A model generated the notes under the pieces. The model was given only the letters and a program-made list of their open reading frames with translations. It made no database searches and was not told where the DNA came from. Below are positions 26,356-35,966 of a stretch of DNA of 64,000 nt, one piece after another (the first letter of the stretch is position 1; each line of letters opens with the position of its first letter). The stretch is from Lunatimonas lonarensis (GTDB lineage: Bacteria; Bacteroidota; Bacteroidia; Cytophagales; Cyclobacteriaceae). Where the stretch lies: contig NZ_AQHR01000050.1 in NCBI RefSeq assembly GCF_000390185.1, positions 62,001 to 126,000 on the forward strand. The letters run 5' to 3'. The position numbers were made by a program, and so were the translations under genes.

Positions 26356-27432
26356 CTACACCTTGGGCTCCTGCTGACTCAGGCAATGGAAGGATCCTAA
26401 CCCCCAGATGATATCCAGCGAATCTACACCCACTACCTTGCGATCTGGAAAACACCGCTGTAAAAGTTCCAATGCCCTGTCGTCGTTTTTGTCCCTGAAT
26501 GTGGGTACCACGACGCAACAATTGGCTATATAGAAGTTGGCGTAACTTGCAGGCAGACGGGTGCCTTCGTAGACCACCGGAGATGGCATGGGCAGTTCCA
26601 CGATCGAAAGAGGGCTTCCATCTAGCAGACGAAAGGATTCGAGCATTTTTAGGTTTTCGCGCAAAGGCTCATAATTCGCGTCACGCCTATTTTCCTCCAC
26701 CACCGTCACCACGGTTTGGTCACTCACAAACCTGGTAATATCGTCGATGTGTCCATCGGTATCATCCCCGATGATCCCGTCCCCCAACCATAGAATCTGC
26801 TTGACACCATAGTACTTTCGGAGATAATCCTCAATCTCCGATTGGCTTAGGTGCGGGTTTCGGTTAGGGTTCAACAGGCAAGACGTTGTGGTCAGCAGCG
26901 TGCCTTTGCCATTGAAATCCACAGAGCCTCCCTCCATCACAATGCCAGGGCTGACGTAGGGAAGCCCAAGGTAATTGGCTATCTGCTCGGGAATTCGGTT
27001 ATCCAGATCATAGGGTGGATATTTATCCCCCCAGGCGTTGTAATTCCAGTTGACTATTACCTTTTTTTGATCAGCGGCTGGATTGACCAAAAACGCCGGC
27101 CCATGGTCCCTGCACCAGGCATCGTTGGTTGGAAAATGGTGGAAAGTGATATTTTGAAGATTTACGCTTTCTTTCTCCAGGCAGGACGTTGCGAACTCCT
27201 CCATGGATCGATCCCGGACCATTATCCTGACTGTTTCCCCTGCTGCCACATGACCGATAAACTTGCTGTAGGGCGCGTAGATGGTTTGTATTTTTCCTGG
27301 CCACGAAGCTTCCTTGTGTGGCCAGCTCAGCCACGTTGCCTCATGCGACGCATATTCCGCCGGGAAATAATACCCTTGATCTGCCGGGAAGCCGCCGGTT
27401 ACCCCTTCCGTTTGATTCGTCTTAGGATTCAT
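26356..27432 (-). CDS. aguA: Agmatine deiminase
   Basis: 358 residues of the peptidyl-arginine-deiminase fold. Agmatine deiminase converts agmatine to N-carbamoylputrescine. Motifs: SWPHKEASWPG at the N terminus, TNDAWCRDHGP, GDDTDGHIDDITRF with the catalytic His/Asp, and the nucleophile Cys350 in GSFHCLSQQEP. Full length. It overlaps aguB by 11 bp on the same strand, giving the complete two-step route to putrescine. Confidence 0.93.
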   Translation of the reverse strand: MNPKTNQTEGVTGGFPADQGYYFPAEYASHEATWLSWPHKEASWPGKIQTIYAPYSKFIGHVAAGETVRIMVRDRSMEEFATSCLEKESVNLQNITFHHFPTNDAWCRDHGPAFLVNPAADQKKVIVNWNYNAWGDKYPPYDLDNRIPEQIANYLGLPYVSPGIVMEGGSVDFNGKGTLLTTTSCLLNPNRNPHLSQSEIEDYLRKYYGVKQILWLGDGIIGDDTDGHIDDITRFVSDQTVVTVVEENRRDANYEPLRENLKMLESFRLLDGSPLSIVELPMPSPVVYEGTRLPASYANFYIANCCVVVPTFRDKNDDRALELLQRCFPDRKVVGVDSLDIIWGLGSFHCLSQQEPKV

Positions 27433-28297
27433 CCAAATATCGATTTAATAGGGGGCTGTAACTGTCTATGCGCCTGTCGCGCAAAAATGGCCAGTGGGTT
27501 CGGTATCGATCAGATCCTTCAAGTGAAATCTCCACCACCTGAGCAGTCTCCGCTTCATGGTCGGCCTGAAACTCCACCCTCCCAAACGCGTTGCTTACAA
27601 AGGAACCTCCCCAAAACCTCATATCACCTTCAATGCCCACGCGGTTTACGGAAACCACGGGAACCCCATTGGCCACCGAGTGGGACCGTTGAATGGTCTG
27701 CCAGGCCTGGTATTGGTCTTGATTTGTCTGCGGATCCTGATCCTTGTGCCAACCGATGGCCGTAGGATAAAAAAGAATATCAGCACCCATTAGCGAAGTT
27801 ATCCGGGCCGCTTCGGGATACCATTGATCCCAACAGATAAGCACGCCCAAATTCCCAAACTTGGTCTTGAACACTTTATAACCCAAGTCGCCAGGTGTAA
27901 AATAAAATTTCTCGTAATAACCGGGATCGTCAGGGATGTGCATTTTGCGGTATTTCCCCAAATAAGTTCCATCGGCATCCAACACCGCCGTGGTATTATG
28001 ATAGAGCCCTTCGGCCCTTTTTTCAAACAAGGAAGCAATAATTACCACCCCCAGCTCTTTGGCCAAAGTGGAAAGGACTTCCGTAGATGGGCCGGGAATA
28101 GCCTCTGCCAAGTTGAAATTGGCATAATCTTCCACATCGCAAAAGTACAGGGATCGGAACAATTCCTGAAGGCATACAATTTGGGCACCGTCTTGGGCAA
28201 GCTTTCGAACCCCCTCTACGGTCTTTTGCATATTTTGAGCAGGATCAGCACTACATGCCAACTGCAGGAGCCCTACCCTTACCAATTTATTCTTCAT
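27422..28297 (-). CDS. aguB: N-carbamoylputrescine amidase
   Basis: 291 residues, nitrilase superfamily, with triad Glu45 (CLQELF), Lys118 (KYRKMHIPD) and Cys155 (LICWDQWYPEAAR). The CWDQWYPE and KMHIPDDPGYYEKFYF motifs are specific to AguB. It hydrolyses N-carbamoylputrescine to putrescine, CO2 and ammonia. First gene of the aguB-aguA operon. Confidence 0.95.
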   Translation of the reverse strand: MKNKLVRVGLLQLACSADPAQNMQKTVEGVRKLAQDGAQIVCLQELFRSLYFCDVEDYANFNLAEAIPGPSTEVLSTLAKELGVVIIASLFEKRAEGLYHNTTAVLDADGTYLGKYRKMHIPDDPGYYEKFYFTPGDLGYKVFKTKFGNLGVLICWDQWYPEAARITSLMGADILFYPTAIGWHKDQDPQTNQDQYQAWQTIQRSHSVANGVPVVSVNRVGIEGDMRFWGGSFVSNAFGRVEFQADHEAETAQVVEISLEGSDRYRTHWPFLRDRRIDSYSPLLNRYLDES

Positions 28298-28529
28298 GTA
28301 TCTATTATTTTTCAGCGGTAAATGCCCACCCGAAACAATGCAGTCGGACAGGGTTCCCGCTTGGTTTACATTTTTTCTTTGCCGAAGGAATGTATCATGT
28401 CTACCGGCTCTTTTGGGTCGACTCGATGCACCTGGTTATGGGTTGCCATAGCGTTTTAGAATATTGCCAGCCTGACCCACCAGCAAGGCCTACCATCCGA
28501 TCGGCAGACCTTGGGCAATTTCACACCCC

Positions 28530-29663
28530 TTAGGAGATTAGCACTCTTTGCTTGTTGAAAACAGGGTTTGCATACATCGCCAAAAAACTTTGTACTGCCA
28601 CCGGGTTTTCCTTATCCACACCGGCTCGAAACCTCCTCTCAAAAGCGGCCTTATCTTCCGGCGTATAATGGCTGATGTATTCATCCGAATTGTTGAGGAG
28701 ATCCACGGCAACGTAGTTGGTGGGCCAAAGTTGGAAATTGGAGATTATCACACGGTCTATCTCTTCTGCTATACGCTGCATTTGTCGGTTAAGCGAAGAT
28801 TCTTCCCTGAAAATGACGTCAAATTCCCCTTGGAGCACTTCCCCTAGTGCAATATGGATACGTTTCTTTTGGCCCATAATGCCGCTTAGGAGGGTGCGAA
28901 AATCCTCGTTTTTGTCTTTCACGTAGGCTTCAGAACGGGCCTTGGCGAGCAATTCCGGCATCTTCTGCAAATCGGTGGGATCGTTTTCGTAGGAAATTGA
29001 TACAGGTACAATCTTTAGGCGTTTGAAATAATCCGAAAGATTGCCGTCCTCACATCCCATAGAAAGCATCTTTAATACGCCTTTTTGGGTAAGGTCATTG
29101 CCATCCTTCGTACGTCCCTCCCGCTGTGCTATCCAAACGGAACGGTTTTCATAAAAGATGGAATCACGTATATACTCCGAATTCAATTTGGAACTTTCGA
29201 GCATAGCCCTCGAACTCAGGCCACGGTGAACGATAAAGCTACGGGTCAACTTGGCCAAGGCACGTAAAAATGGCTTTTTCACCAAATTGTCCCCTATCGC
29301 CGATGTAGTCATCTTGCATCCGTGTTCATACAAAACAGCGTTTAGCAAGGAGGTGTCCAAGATAATATCCCTATGATTGGAAACAAATAGGTAAGCCGAG
29401 TTCTTCTCCAGCTTGTCAAAGCCCGAGGTCGTCAGTCCTTTCGCACTTCTTTCCAATACGCGAAGTACCGCCTGATAAATGAAGTTGACCTGAAAATCCC
29501 GGATGGAGTGCGTTCGCAGTAATTGGCTTCGCCATTCCTCATCGGGCACATCTGGGAAAGTGAAATGCATAATGGCCTTCATCATAGGATGATCCGCATA
29601 CTGCGCCAATGCGTCGTTTACTTCACTATCGTAATAAGGTCTTATTGCTTCAAATTTGGACAT
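28530..29663 (-). CDS. 1-acyl-glycerol-3-phosphate acyltransferase-like protein
   Basis: 377 residues from the ATG at 29663; the frame extends eight codons further. The PlsC-type acyltransferase motif NHRDIILD is present, with IAQREGRTKDG as the substrate-binding motif. The long N-terminal extension (DDEEW-type region from about residue 1 to 85) and the C-terminal helix bundle are typical of a Bacteroidota-specific branch of about 380 residues. It probably acylates a lysophospholipid or an amino-lipid. The 232 bases after the stop to aguB hold no supported gene. Confidence 0.85.
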   Translation of the reverse strand: MSKFEAIRPYYDSEVNDALAQYADHPMMKAIMHFTFPDVPDEEWRSQLLRTHSIRDFQVNFIYQAVLRVLERSAKGLTTSGFDKLEKNSAYLFVSNHRDIILDTSLLNAVLYEHGCKMTTSAIGDNLVKKPFLRALAKLTRSFIVHRGLSSRAMLESSKLNSEYIRDSIFYENRSVWIAQREGRTKDGNDLTQKGVLKMLSMGCEDGNLSDYFKRLKIVPVSISYENDPTDLQKMPELLAKARSEAYVKDKNEDFRTLLSGIMGQKKRIHIALGEVLQGEFDVIFREESSLNRQMQRIAEEIDRVIISNFQLWPTNYVAVDLLNNSDEYISHYTPEDKAAFERRFRAGVDKENPVAVQSFLAMYANPVFNKQRVLIS

Positions 29664-29900
29664 ACGTATCATTTTACGAAGCCGCAAATTACAAAAAATG
29701 ATTCAGGTAATTGGTACCGCTGTAATAATAAGTACGGAATAGTCCTACTTTTACGGCCAATCACCCTTTCTATTCCCTACCGGACTACTTTATTCGAGCA
29801 CGCCAATATTAGACAGCTATGCGGTAGCCGTCAAACACAGGGAAGAGGACGGACTAGTCAAGCGCGATGTGATAATTGCGTGGAAGTTCGCTTGGCGATT

Positions 29901-29935
29901 TAAAAAGAAAGCCGACCGTCAAATTGACGGTCGGC
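29901..29935 (-). terminator. Rho-independent terminator of the DUF1080 gene
   Basis: Perfect 10-bp stem GCCGACCGTC / GACGGTCGGC with a 5-base loop; A-rich bases 29902-29910 give the minus-strand T-run. 26 bp past the stop at 29961. Confidence 0.85.
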
Positions 29936-29960
29936 CCTATATACGTTTAAAACAAGTTTT

Positions 29961-30557
29961 TTAAAGCTGCTTTAACCTCAAATTCCTCCAGGAGATCTTC
30001 AAACCTCCTCCGCTGTGGATCTGAAGGGCAATCTGCCCTTCTCCCTGACCGATTTTCTCGTCAGAGTAATCAACCATTTCCACGCCATTCAGCCACGTGG
30101 TCACCCGGTCACCCTGAACCCGTACTTTGATGTCGTTCCACTCGCCAAATTTCAGGTGCTTGTCTTTTTCAGGATCGGGCTTAATCAACCATCCCCTTCC
30201 ATAGGATTCGTAGATCCCGCCGGTATCGTTGCCTGGAGGGGCTACTTCCACCTGCCAGCCCGAAACCTTAGTTCCTTCAAAGGTGGAGCGAAAGAAAATC
30301 CCGCTATTGCCATCCTGATCCTGCTTGAATTCGGCTGTAAGTTCAAAATCCTTGTAATTTTCCGTTGTGCCAAGATATCCGTACTCTGCGTCAGGACCAC
30401 TCTCCGACACCAACACGCCGTTTTCGACGTACCATTTTTCAGTACCATAGATCTGCCATCCGGACAGGTCTTTGCCATTGAACAACTCAATTTCATCCGA
30501 AGCCGCGCAGCCCATCATCATAAGCACTGCGAAAGCCATAAACAAATTTCTCTTCAT
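29961..30557 (-). CDS. DUF1080 (3-keto-disaccharide hydrolase-like) lipoprotein
   Basis: 198 residues from the internal ATG at 30557, which begins a lipoprotein signal (MMMGC); the longer frame to 30680 overlaps the upstream gene and lacks a signal. DUF1080 beta-sandwich motifs are LFNGKDLSGWQIYG, GYLGTTENYKDFELTAEFK, GNSGIFFRS and EWNDIKVRVQGDRVTTWLNG. Recent family members hydrolyse 3-keto-glycosides. Following a Gfo/Idh/MocA oxidoreductase with a 56-bp gap, the pair fits the oxidise-then-cleave pathway for disaccharides, by inference. Confidence 0.88.
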   Translation of the reverse strand: MKRNLFMAFAVLMMMGCAASDEIELFNGKDLSGWQIYGTEKWYVENGVLVSESGPDAEYGYLGTTENYKDFELTAEFKQDQDGNSGIFFRSTFEGTKVSGWQVEVAPPGNDTGGIYESYGRGWLIKPDPEKDKHLKFGEWNDIKVRVQGDRVTTWLNGVEMVDYSDEKIGQGEGQIALQIHSGGGLKISWRNLRLKQL

Positions 30558-30613
30558 CTCAGGTTGTTTTTCTTTTAGATTATTTCTTAAAGGTATGTAT
30601 TTGGATCTTAAAT

Positions 30614-31963
30614 TTACACTAATTTCATATTTACCGGATCCCAAGCGATAAACTTGTCCTGGAAATAACTGTCGTTGCACAGCAACGCAGGCGCTGCCGC
30701 CCTAAAACCAAATACAGGGTCTTCCACTACCCCCCCGTTTTCCCGGATCGCCGTGAAAAACTTCCCGAAATGGTCGTAGTGTGCCCCTTTGTATCCCGAC
30801 TCTACTTTATAAACCATCTCCCTCGGGGGCAACATTTTCTTCCTGACCTCAGCCCCCTGATTCATGCGGGCCTGTTCTTCCAGAAAGGGATCATTGGACG
30901 CCGCACTTTGATTGTTTTTCACCACTACCTCGTCCCATTTCACATCCATGGATCCTTTGCTTCCTACGATTTTTAGATAGGTGGATCCGCTGGTGCCATC
31001 CACAAAGTTACAACGCAGAGATAGATTAAATCCGGGATGCTGAGGGCTGTCCGGATAATCAAACATCCCCAACAACACGTCCGGCACCTCTCTGCCATCC
31101 TTCCAATAACGAAGGCCTCCCATCGCAGATATTTTCGTGGGTCCCATGGAGTTGGTTATAAAGTGCAGGCTGGTAAACAAATGGACAAAAAGATCACCCG
31201 ACATGCCAGTACCATAATCCAGGTAATTTCGCCAGCGGAAAAACCGAAGCGGATCAAAAGGTCGATTCGTGGTATTTGAAATGTATCGTTTCCAATCTAC
31301 CGTTTTCTCTGACCCATCCGGCGGAATGGCATATTGCCAGGCCCCCTCAGGAGAGTGACGGGCCCAAAAACCCTCTGCGTAATTGATGTCGCCGATCGCA
31401 CCTTGTGCCAGCAGTTCCTTGGCCTTCTCATTGCCCAGTGATGAGATACCCTGACTACCTACCGTGAAGATCTTGCCGGACTTTCTCCACGCATCGATCA
31501 CCTCATGCCCTTCTTTTACCGAATGCACCATGGGCTTCTCGCAGTATACATGTTTGCCGGCATTTAGCGCGTCGATGCTTATCTGCTTATGCCAGTGGTC
31601 CGGGGTGCCAATGATGACGGCATCCACGTCACCTCGCTTGAGCAGCTCCTTATAATCGGTTGTTGTAAATAAGCTGTTGCCCCATTTTTCTTTAGCCCGA
31701 TGTAGCCTGCCCTGGTACAGGTCGCAAACCGCGACCACTTGCACATGCTGATGCAATAGGGCAGTTGAAAGATCTTCGGAACCCATGATGCCCGCGCCTA
31801 TCAGGCCCAATCGGATCACCTGATTCGCTGGATGCGCAGCTTGACGGTGTAAAATATGGAATTCAGTTAAACTATTGGCAGCCGCAAGTGAAGAGGGGAC
31901 CACCGCAGAAGCAGCGCTTGCCAAGCCCAACTTCTTAAGAAAAGACCTTCTATTGTTATCCAT
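30614..31963 (-). CDS. Gfo/Idh/MocA oxidoreductase with Tat signal
   Basis: 449 residues from MDNNRRSFLKK, a twin-arginine signal (NRRSFL) with cut near LAAANS; three more codons are open upstream. The NAD(P)-binding motif RLGLIGAGIMGSEDL is at about residues 50-64, and the conserved GKHVYCEKPM (Glu-Lys-Pro) motif follows. The C-terminal domain is complete. Such secreted family members oxidise sugars, and some in Bacteroidota act on 3-keto-glucosides. It precedes the DUF1080 gene on the same strand. Confidence 0.88.
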   Translation of the reverse strand: MDNNRRSFLKKLGLASAASAVVPSSLAAANSLTEFHILHRQAAHPANQVIRLGLIGAGIMGSEDLSTALLHQHVQVVAVCDLYQGRLHRAKEKWGNSLFTTTDYKELLKRGDVDAVIIGTPDHWHKQISIDALNAGKHVYCEKPMVHSVKEGHEVIDAWRKSGKIFTVGSQGISSLGNEKAKELLAQGAIGDINYAEGFWARHSPEGAWQYAIPPDGSEKTVDWKRYISNTTNRPFDPLRFFRWRNYLDYGTGMSGDLFVHLFTSLHFITNSMGPTKISAMGGLRYWKDGREVPDVLLGMFDYPDSPQHPGFNLSLRCNFVDGTSGSTYLKIVGSKGSMDVKWDEVVVKNNQSAASNDPFLEEQARMNQGAEVRKKMLPPREMVYKVESGYKGAHYDHFGKFFTAIRENGGVVEDPVFGFRAAAPALLCNDSYFQDKFIAWDPVNMKLV

Positions 31964-32140
31964 AGATCGCATTTAGGTTAAATTACGCTACAAGATACGA
32001 ATAATGTTTTTTAAATGATAAATTTTTTAGCGAGTGAAGCCCACTTAATGTATTTTTTACACAAACTTACTCACCGCACTACGTTGCGGTACAAGGCACA
32101 AAAAGCTTTAAACGTCGGACAGGTCTAAAAATGGGTAGCT

Positions 32141-32172
32141 AAAAAAAAGCGGGAGGATTCCATCCCCCCGCT
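32141..32172 (-). terminator. Rho-independent terminator of the desaturase gene
   Basis: 10-bp stem AGCGGGAGGA / TCCCCCCGCT with one mismatch, with an eight-A run on its left that becomes a T-run on the minus strand, 27 bp past the stop at 32199. Confidence 0.85.
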
Positions 32173-32198
32173 AGGCAATTAAAATAGGATCTAGCCAA

Positions 32199-33224
32199 TT
32201 AAATGGGCTTGATTTGACTTAGCCATGCCAAATTAATCTCGTCGGGAACCTTCATCCGCTCCGCCAACCTCTCATAACGGGCAGACAGTCCCGCCAAGTA
32301 TTCCTGGGCTTTCGACGCCACGTCATTCAAACCCGTGGCTGTTTCCACGTTCCAGAGCTTAACAAGGTGGTCGATGATCCGGGCATAATCCCATCCGGTA
32401 TATACACCGATTTTTTGTGTGACCGCCGAGAATTGATCAAAAATACTCGGGTTAGGCCCTCCCTTGCCCATTAAAACAGCCGGCATCACAATCTGCTTGC
32501 GCATCATCTTTTCAAATGCCAACATGGCCCCGTTGGGATCAATTTCGAAAATCCGCGTCATAAAGGATTTGTAGGCCTTCTCATGCCTTGCTTCATCTCC
32601 AGCTATCTGTTTGCATATTCTCCCAAGCACCAAGTCACCGGCCTTGTCGGCCAATTTGCCCGTATTCACATGGGAAATCTTCGTTGCACGCTCCTGAAAG
32701 GACGTATAGATGATTGCCTGATAGGGATCCTTTTCAGAGCGTGGATCGAATCCATTATAGATCAATCTATGTATGGTCTGCTCTACCTGGCGCATATCGC
32801 ACCTACCCGAAAGATACAGGTACTTATTCAACAGATCTCCGTGGCGGTTCTCCTCTGCTGTCCATGCCCTTGTCCACCTAACCCAACCCTTGGGGCTGGT
32901 CAGGTTGCCGTCCTCATTCACCCCCTCCAACATGTTAAAGTAGGTCTGATAGCTTGGCAACGCCTCCTCCGTGATCATGTTTCCCACGAGGGAAGTGATG
33001 ATCGTATCGGGGATGCCTGCTGCCCGCTCCCTGAGCAGCTTTACCTGATCCAGTGCATCCGGCTGGGCCATATCCGGCAGAAAATCCGTAGGTTGCCAAC
33101 AATCGTCGGGATCCATCAAAGTGGAATCCACCGTGGCACTTACCAATTCATTTAGCTGACTTACTACCTCGGCGTTCTTTTCTACCTCGTAGTTTATATT
33201 ATCTGATTTACTCATAAGCAACAT
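32199..33224 (-). CDS. Acyl-ACP desaturase
   Basis: 341 residues (338 from a second ATG at 33215, which begins MSKSDNINYE). A soluble di-iron desaturase with the two ligand motifs EENRHG (Glu124-Gly129) and DEARHE (210-215). It introduces a double bond into acyl-ACP, normally at delta-9, and so sets membrane fluidity. Bacteroidota and Actinobacteria carry this plant-like form. It is monocistronic, with its own terminator. Confidence 0.93.
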   Translation of the reverse strand: MLLMSKSDNINYEVEKNAEVVSQLNELVSATVDSTLMDPDDCWQPTDFLPDMAQPDALDQVKLLRERAAGIPDTIITSLVGNMITEEALPSYQTYFNMLEGVNEDGNLTSPKGWVRWTRAWTAEENRHGDLLNKYLYLSGRCDMRQVEQTIHRLIYNGFDPRSEKDPYQAIIYTSFQERATKISHVNTGKLADKAGDLVLGRICKQIAGDEARHEKAYKSFMTRIFEIDPNGAMLAFEKMMRKQIVMPAVLMGKGGPNPSIFDQFSAVTQKIGVYTGWDYARIIDHLVKLWNVETATGLNDVASKAQEYLAGLSARYERLAERMKVPDEINLAWLSQIKPI

Positions 33225-33389
33225 GTTATTTCGACTTTATTTTGCGGAATCGACTGTAGGCTAAAAAGTGTACCACAAATAAAGCATTTTTGGCGATAAA
33301 ATTAAAATGTTTCGTTTTCCTCTATAATACCACAACAAACAGTTGCTGGTTATAATTCAGTAAAGCCTCATCCTTGGTGCACAAAACCA

Positions 33390-34277
33390 TCAAAATCTAT
33401 AGTCAAGGCGATAAGCCACTACCTTATTCTTGAAAAACGTAGGCACCAAAACGATGTTTTCTCCCGGAATAAAGCCGACATCAGCTGTGTTGGATTCCTC
33501 TGCACTTGTGTCTAAGAGAAGGGTCTCCTTGCCATCCCGAATTAGGTATATCTCGCCTTTCCATCGAGTAGCCAAAAAGGTGTTTTCGTCAAGCAGAATC
33601 AATCCGTCGCCTCCAGTCACTACATCGTTCAGCAGCTCGAAGGTTCCGTCAGACCGGTACATCTTCAACCCCTCGGCATCCAGTCCATAGAGAACCCCAT
33701 CCGGGCCCACACGTAGACCATTGATATTTGGCTGATTATCAGTAAAAACACGTATCGCGCCATTTTCGAAGTACAGAATCCGGCCGGCTCGCATATCCGA
33801 GAAATAAACTCGCTTACCGTCTGTATCTGCATCGTTTAGAAACTGGGCGTTTTCAACCTCGTATCTGTTTAGGATTTCTCCGGAAGCCAAATCAACTTCC
33901 ACCAAGACATCGACGTCCGTAACGTACAACTTGCCGTCCATTACGGTCATTCCCTTAGGTGCATGCAACCCTTTTACCCACTCCCTTTCGACGATCTCAC
34001 CATCTCTGGAAATGATGGAAATGGAACCAACACCATCCTTCTCCGCAGGACCTCCCTCGATATTGGCTACATAAATCTTTCCATTGGAGGGCTCAAAGTG
34101 TACCGACTCGTTGGTGATCAGATCAGCAGCAGTCTCCCACAAAAAGGTAAGTGACGGTTCGACAGCAGTGGATGCTTCCTCTTCGATAACTACCTGATCG
34201 GATGACGGAGACCCGCAAGCGACTACCAAGCCTAAAGCAAAGACCATAAATAACAAGAAAACAGGGGATTTTTTCAT
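33390..34277 (-). CDS. SMP-30/gluconolactonase-like beta-propeller lipoprotein
   Basis: 295 residues with lipobox (LVVACGS). Strand repeats of a six-bladed propeller are visible: ESVHFEPSNGKIYVANIEGG, GLHAPKGMTVMDGKLYVTDVDVLVEVDLASGEI, DADTDGKRVYFSDMRAGRILYF and INGLRVGPDGVLYGLDAEGLKMYR. This resembles SMP-30/strictosidine-synthase/NHL propellers, several of which are lactonases with a bound divalent metal. Substrate unknown. A 50-bp gap to the downstream M1 peptidase on the same strand in reverse order suggests co-transcription is possible. Confidence 0.78.
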   Translation of the reverse strand: MKKSPVFLLFMVFALGLVVACGSPSSDQVVIEEEASTAVEPSLTFLWETAADLITNESVHFEPSNGKIYVANIEGGPAEKDGVGSISIISRDGEIVEREWVKGLHAPKGMTVMDGKLYVTDVDVLVEVDLASGEILNRYEVENAQFLNDADTDGKRVYFSDMRAGRILYFENGAIRVFTDNQPNINGLRVGPDGVLYGLDAEGLKMYRSDGTFELLNDVVTGGDGLILLDENTFLATRWKGEIYLIRDGKETLLLDTSAEESNTADVGFIPGENIVLVPTFFKNKVVAYRLDYRF

Positions 34278-34324
34278 GTTTTTCGTTTTTCTACAAATTT
34301 ACTTCTTTCTTTTCAAAAAAACAT

Positions 34325-35932
34325 TTATTTGCGAAGCAAGTACCAGTTTCTCGGGTCAACCACTGGAGCTGAATTATTGACTACCTGTGTGGGGGTACCG
34401 GAAAGCACTAAGATTTCTATACCCCGATCCGTCTCCACTTCCACAGGAAGCGAAAATCCAATCCCCTGAAAAACAACCTCGTAAACTCCCTTTCTCTTCC
34501 TGTTTATCTTTACTTTGGGTAATTTAGCCCCATATAAATAGTATTCCAGAAACTCCCTGAGCTCCTCTCCCGATTCGGCCTCCAAGAAGGAAATGAGCTC
34601 CTCGGTGGACACTTGGTTGGCATAGGTAAATTCATCATGTTCGGCAATTCGTTTCAATAGCGGGAAAAAACGATCATCCCCCAAAATAAACCGGAGGCTG
34701 TGCATGATATAGGCACCTTTGGTATAGACGTCTGGGTGGTATGCATCATCGGAGAGGCTCTCCCTGGGACCCACCACCGGTTTCTCATTACGGATCCGCT
34801 TCTTGGTATCGGCTACTTTCTCGTGGTAGGCCGACTCACCTCCGTGATGCAAATAAAACAACCAGTCACCATAGGAGGTGATCCCTTCGTGAATCCAATA
34901 ATCCGCCCAATCGGCAATGGACACCTTATTGCCAAACCACTCGTGGCCCAGCTCATGGTGAAGAAGATGATCATACCATACATCCCCCATGCGTACAAAT
35001 TGGTAATTGTTGCCATAAGCGTTGATGGTTTGATGTTCCATCCCCAGGTACGGTGTCTCCACTACTGCCAATTTTTCCTCTGGAAAAGGATAGGGTCCGA
35101 AAAATAGCTCATGGGTCTGCGCACTCTTTTCCAACACGTCCAGAAGCATAGGGGCCTTGTCTTTATTTTCCTCCAGCACATACACTACCAGTGGGAACTC
35201 CTTTCCCGAAGCCGAACGAAAGGTCTTGGACGCTTCGTGAAACTTCCCCATCGTGAAATTGACATTGTAATTCATGATCGGATAACGGGACTCCCAGATA
35301 TAAGTGATCTTCTCACCCTCCCGAAACGCCTCCTTCAACAGCCCATTTGCAGCAACCATATAAGGATCCGGAACCGTAATTCGGAGCAGGACGCCATCAC
35401 GGGGTTTGCTCACGGGGTGATCCAGGCAGGGCATAAAGACTTTCCCTCCTTCATTTTGGGATGAAAGTCCCATCCAATGATAGCCCAGATCGTCCTTTTC
35501 CCAGGTAAACCCACCTATCCAAGGGGGTCTGACGGCGATGGGCGTTCGCCCTCCATAATACACCGTCACGGAAGTGGGCTTGGATCCTCCCAAAAGAATA
35601 TCCAATAAGCCTTTTCCATGGGAGAAGGCAAGCTCGTTGCCATCCGCCTCAACCTTCGTTACCGTGTAGGCATCTACCAACTGCAGACGTAGCCGATCCG
35701 TTTCCTGAAGATAGCCCAGTGAAAGCGTTGCACTGCCCGATAGTACCTGCTCCTCCGGTAAAATCTCCAGATCCAACGAAATCTTGTTCACCTCAAAAGT
35801 GGCCTGCACGCTGTCCAAGGGACCGCCCCAATTCCAGTTGTGCTGCTGTGCATAGCTACCGAAGCCCGTCGTTGCAACCACAAAAAACAACCCCACCGTA
35901 ACTTGGCACACAATACTTCTAATGCTCTTCAT
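34325..35932 (-). CDS. Secreted M1-family metallopeptidase
   Basis: 535 residues from the ATG at 35932, which begins a signal peptide (cut after SYAQ); the frame is open to 36043 but the extension overlaps the GNAT gene. Gluzincin motifs: GMEHQ (297-301), zinc site HELGHEWFG (His326, Glu327, His330) and Glu349 in IHEGITSYG. Shorter than the enzyme at 13283 and lacks the C-terminal HEAT-like domain of PepN, so closer to the cold-active/leukotriene-hydrolase-like branch. It probably trims peptides in the periplasm. Confidence 0.92.
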   Translation of the reverse strand: MKSIRSIVCQVTVGLFFVVATTGFGSYAQQHNWNWGGPLDSVQATFEVNKISLDLEILPEEQVLSGSATLSLGYLQETDRLRLQLVDAYTVTKVEADGNELAFSHGKGLLDILLGGSKPTSVTVYYGGRTPIAVRPPWIGGFTWEKDDLGYHWMGLSSQNEGGKVFMPCLDHPVSKPRDGVLLRITVPDPYMVAANGLLKEAFREGEKITYIWESRYPIMNYNVNFTMGKFHEASKTFRSASGKEFPLVVYVLEENKDKAPMLLDVLEKSAQTHELFFGPYPFPEEKLAVVETPYLGMEHQTINAYGNNYQFVRMGDVWYDHLLHHELGHEWFGNKVSIADWADYWIHEGITSYGDWLFYLHHGGESAYHEKVADTKKRIRNEKPVVGPRESLSDDAYHPDVYTKGAYIMHSLRFILGDDRFFPLLKRIAEHDEFTYANQVSTEELISFLEAESGEELREFLEYYLYGAKLPKVKINRKRKGVYEVVFQGIGFSLPVEVETDRGIEILVLSGTPTQVVNNSAPVVDPRNWYLLRK

Positions 35933-35966
35933 AGGTTTATAAAATGTAGTTGTTGGTATCTCAAGA

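Noticed and set aside
29523-29903. 126-residue plus-strand frame over the acyltransferase start
   Set aside because: Antisense to the acyltransferase and without recognisable features.
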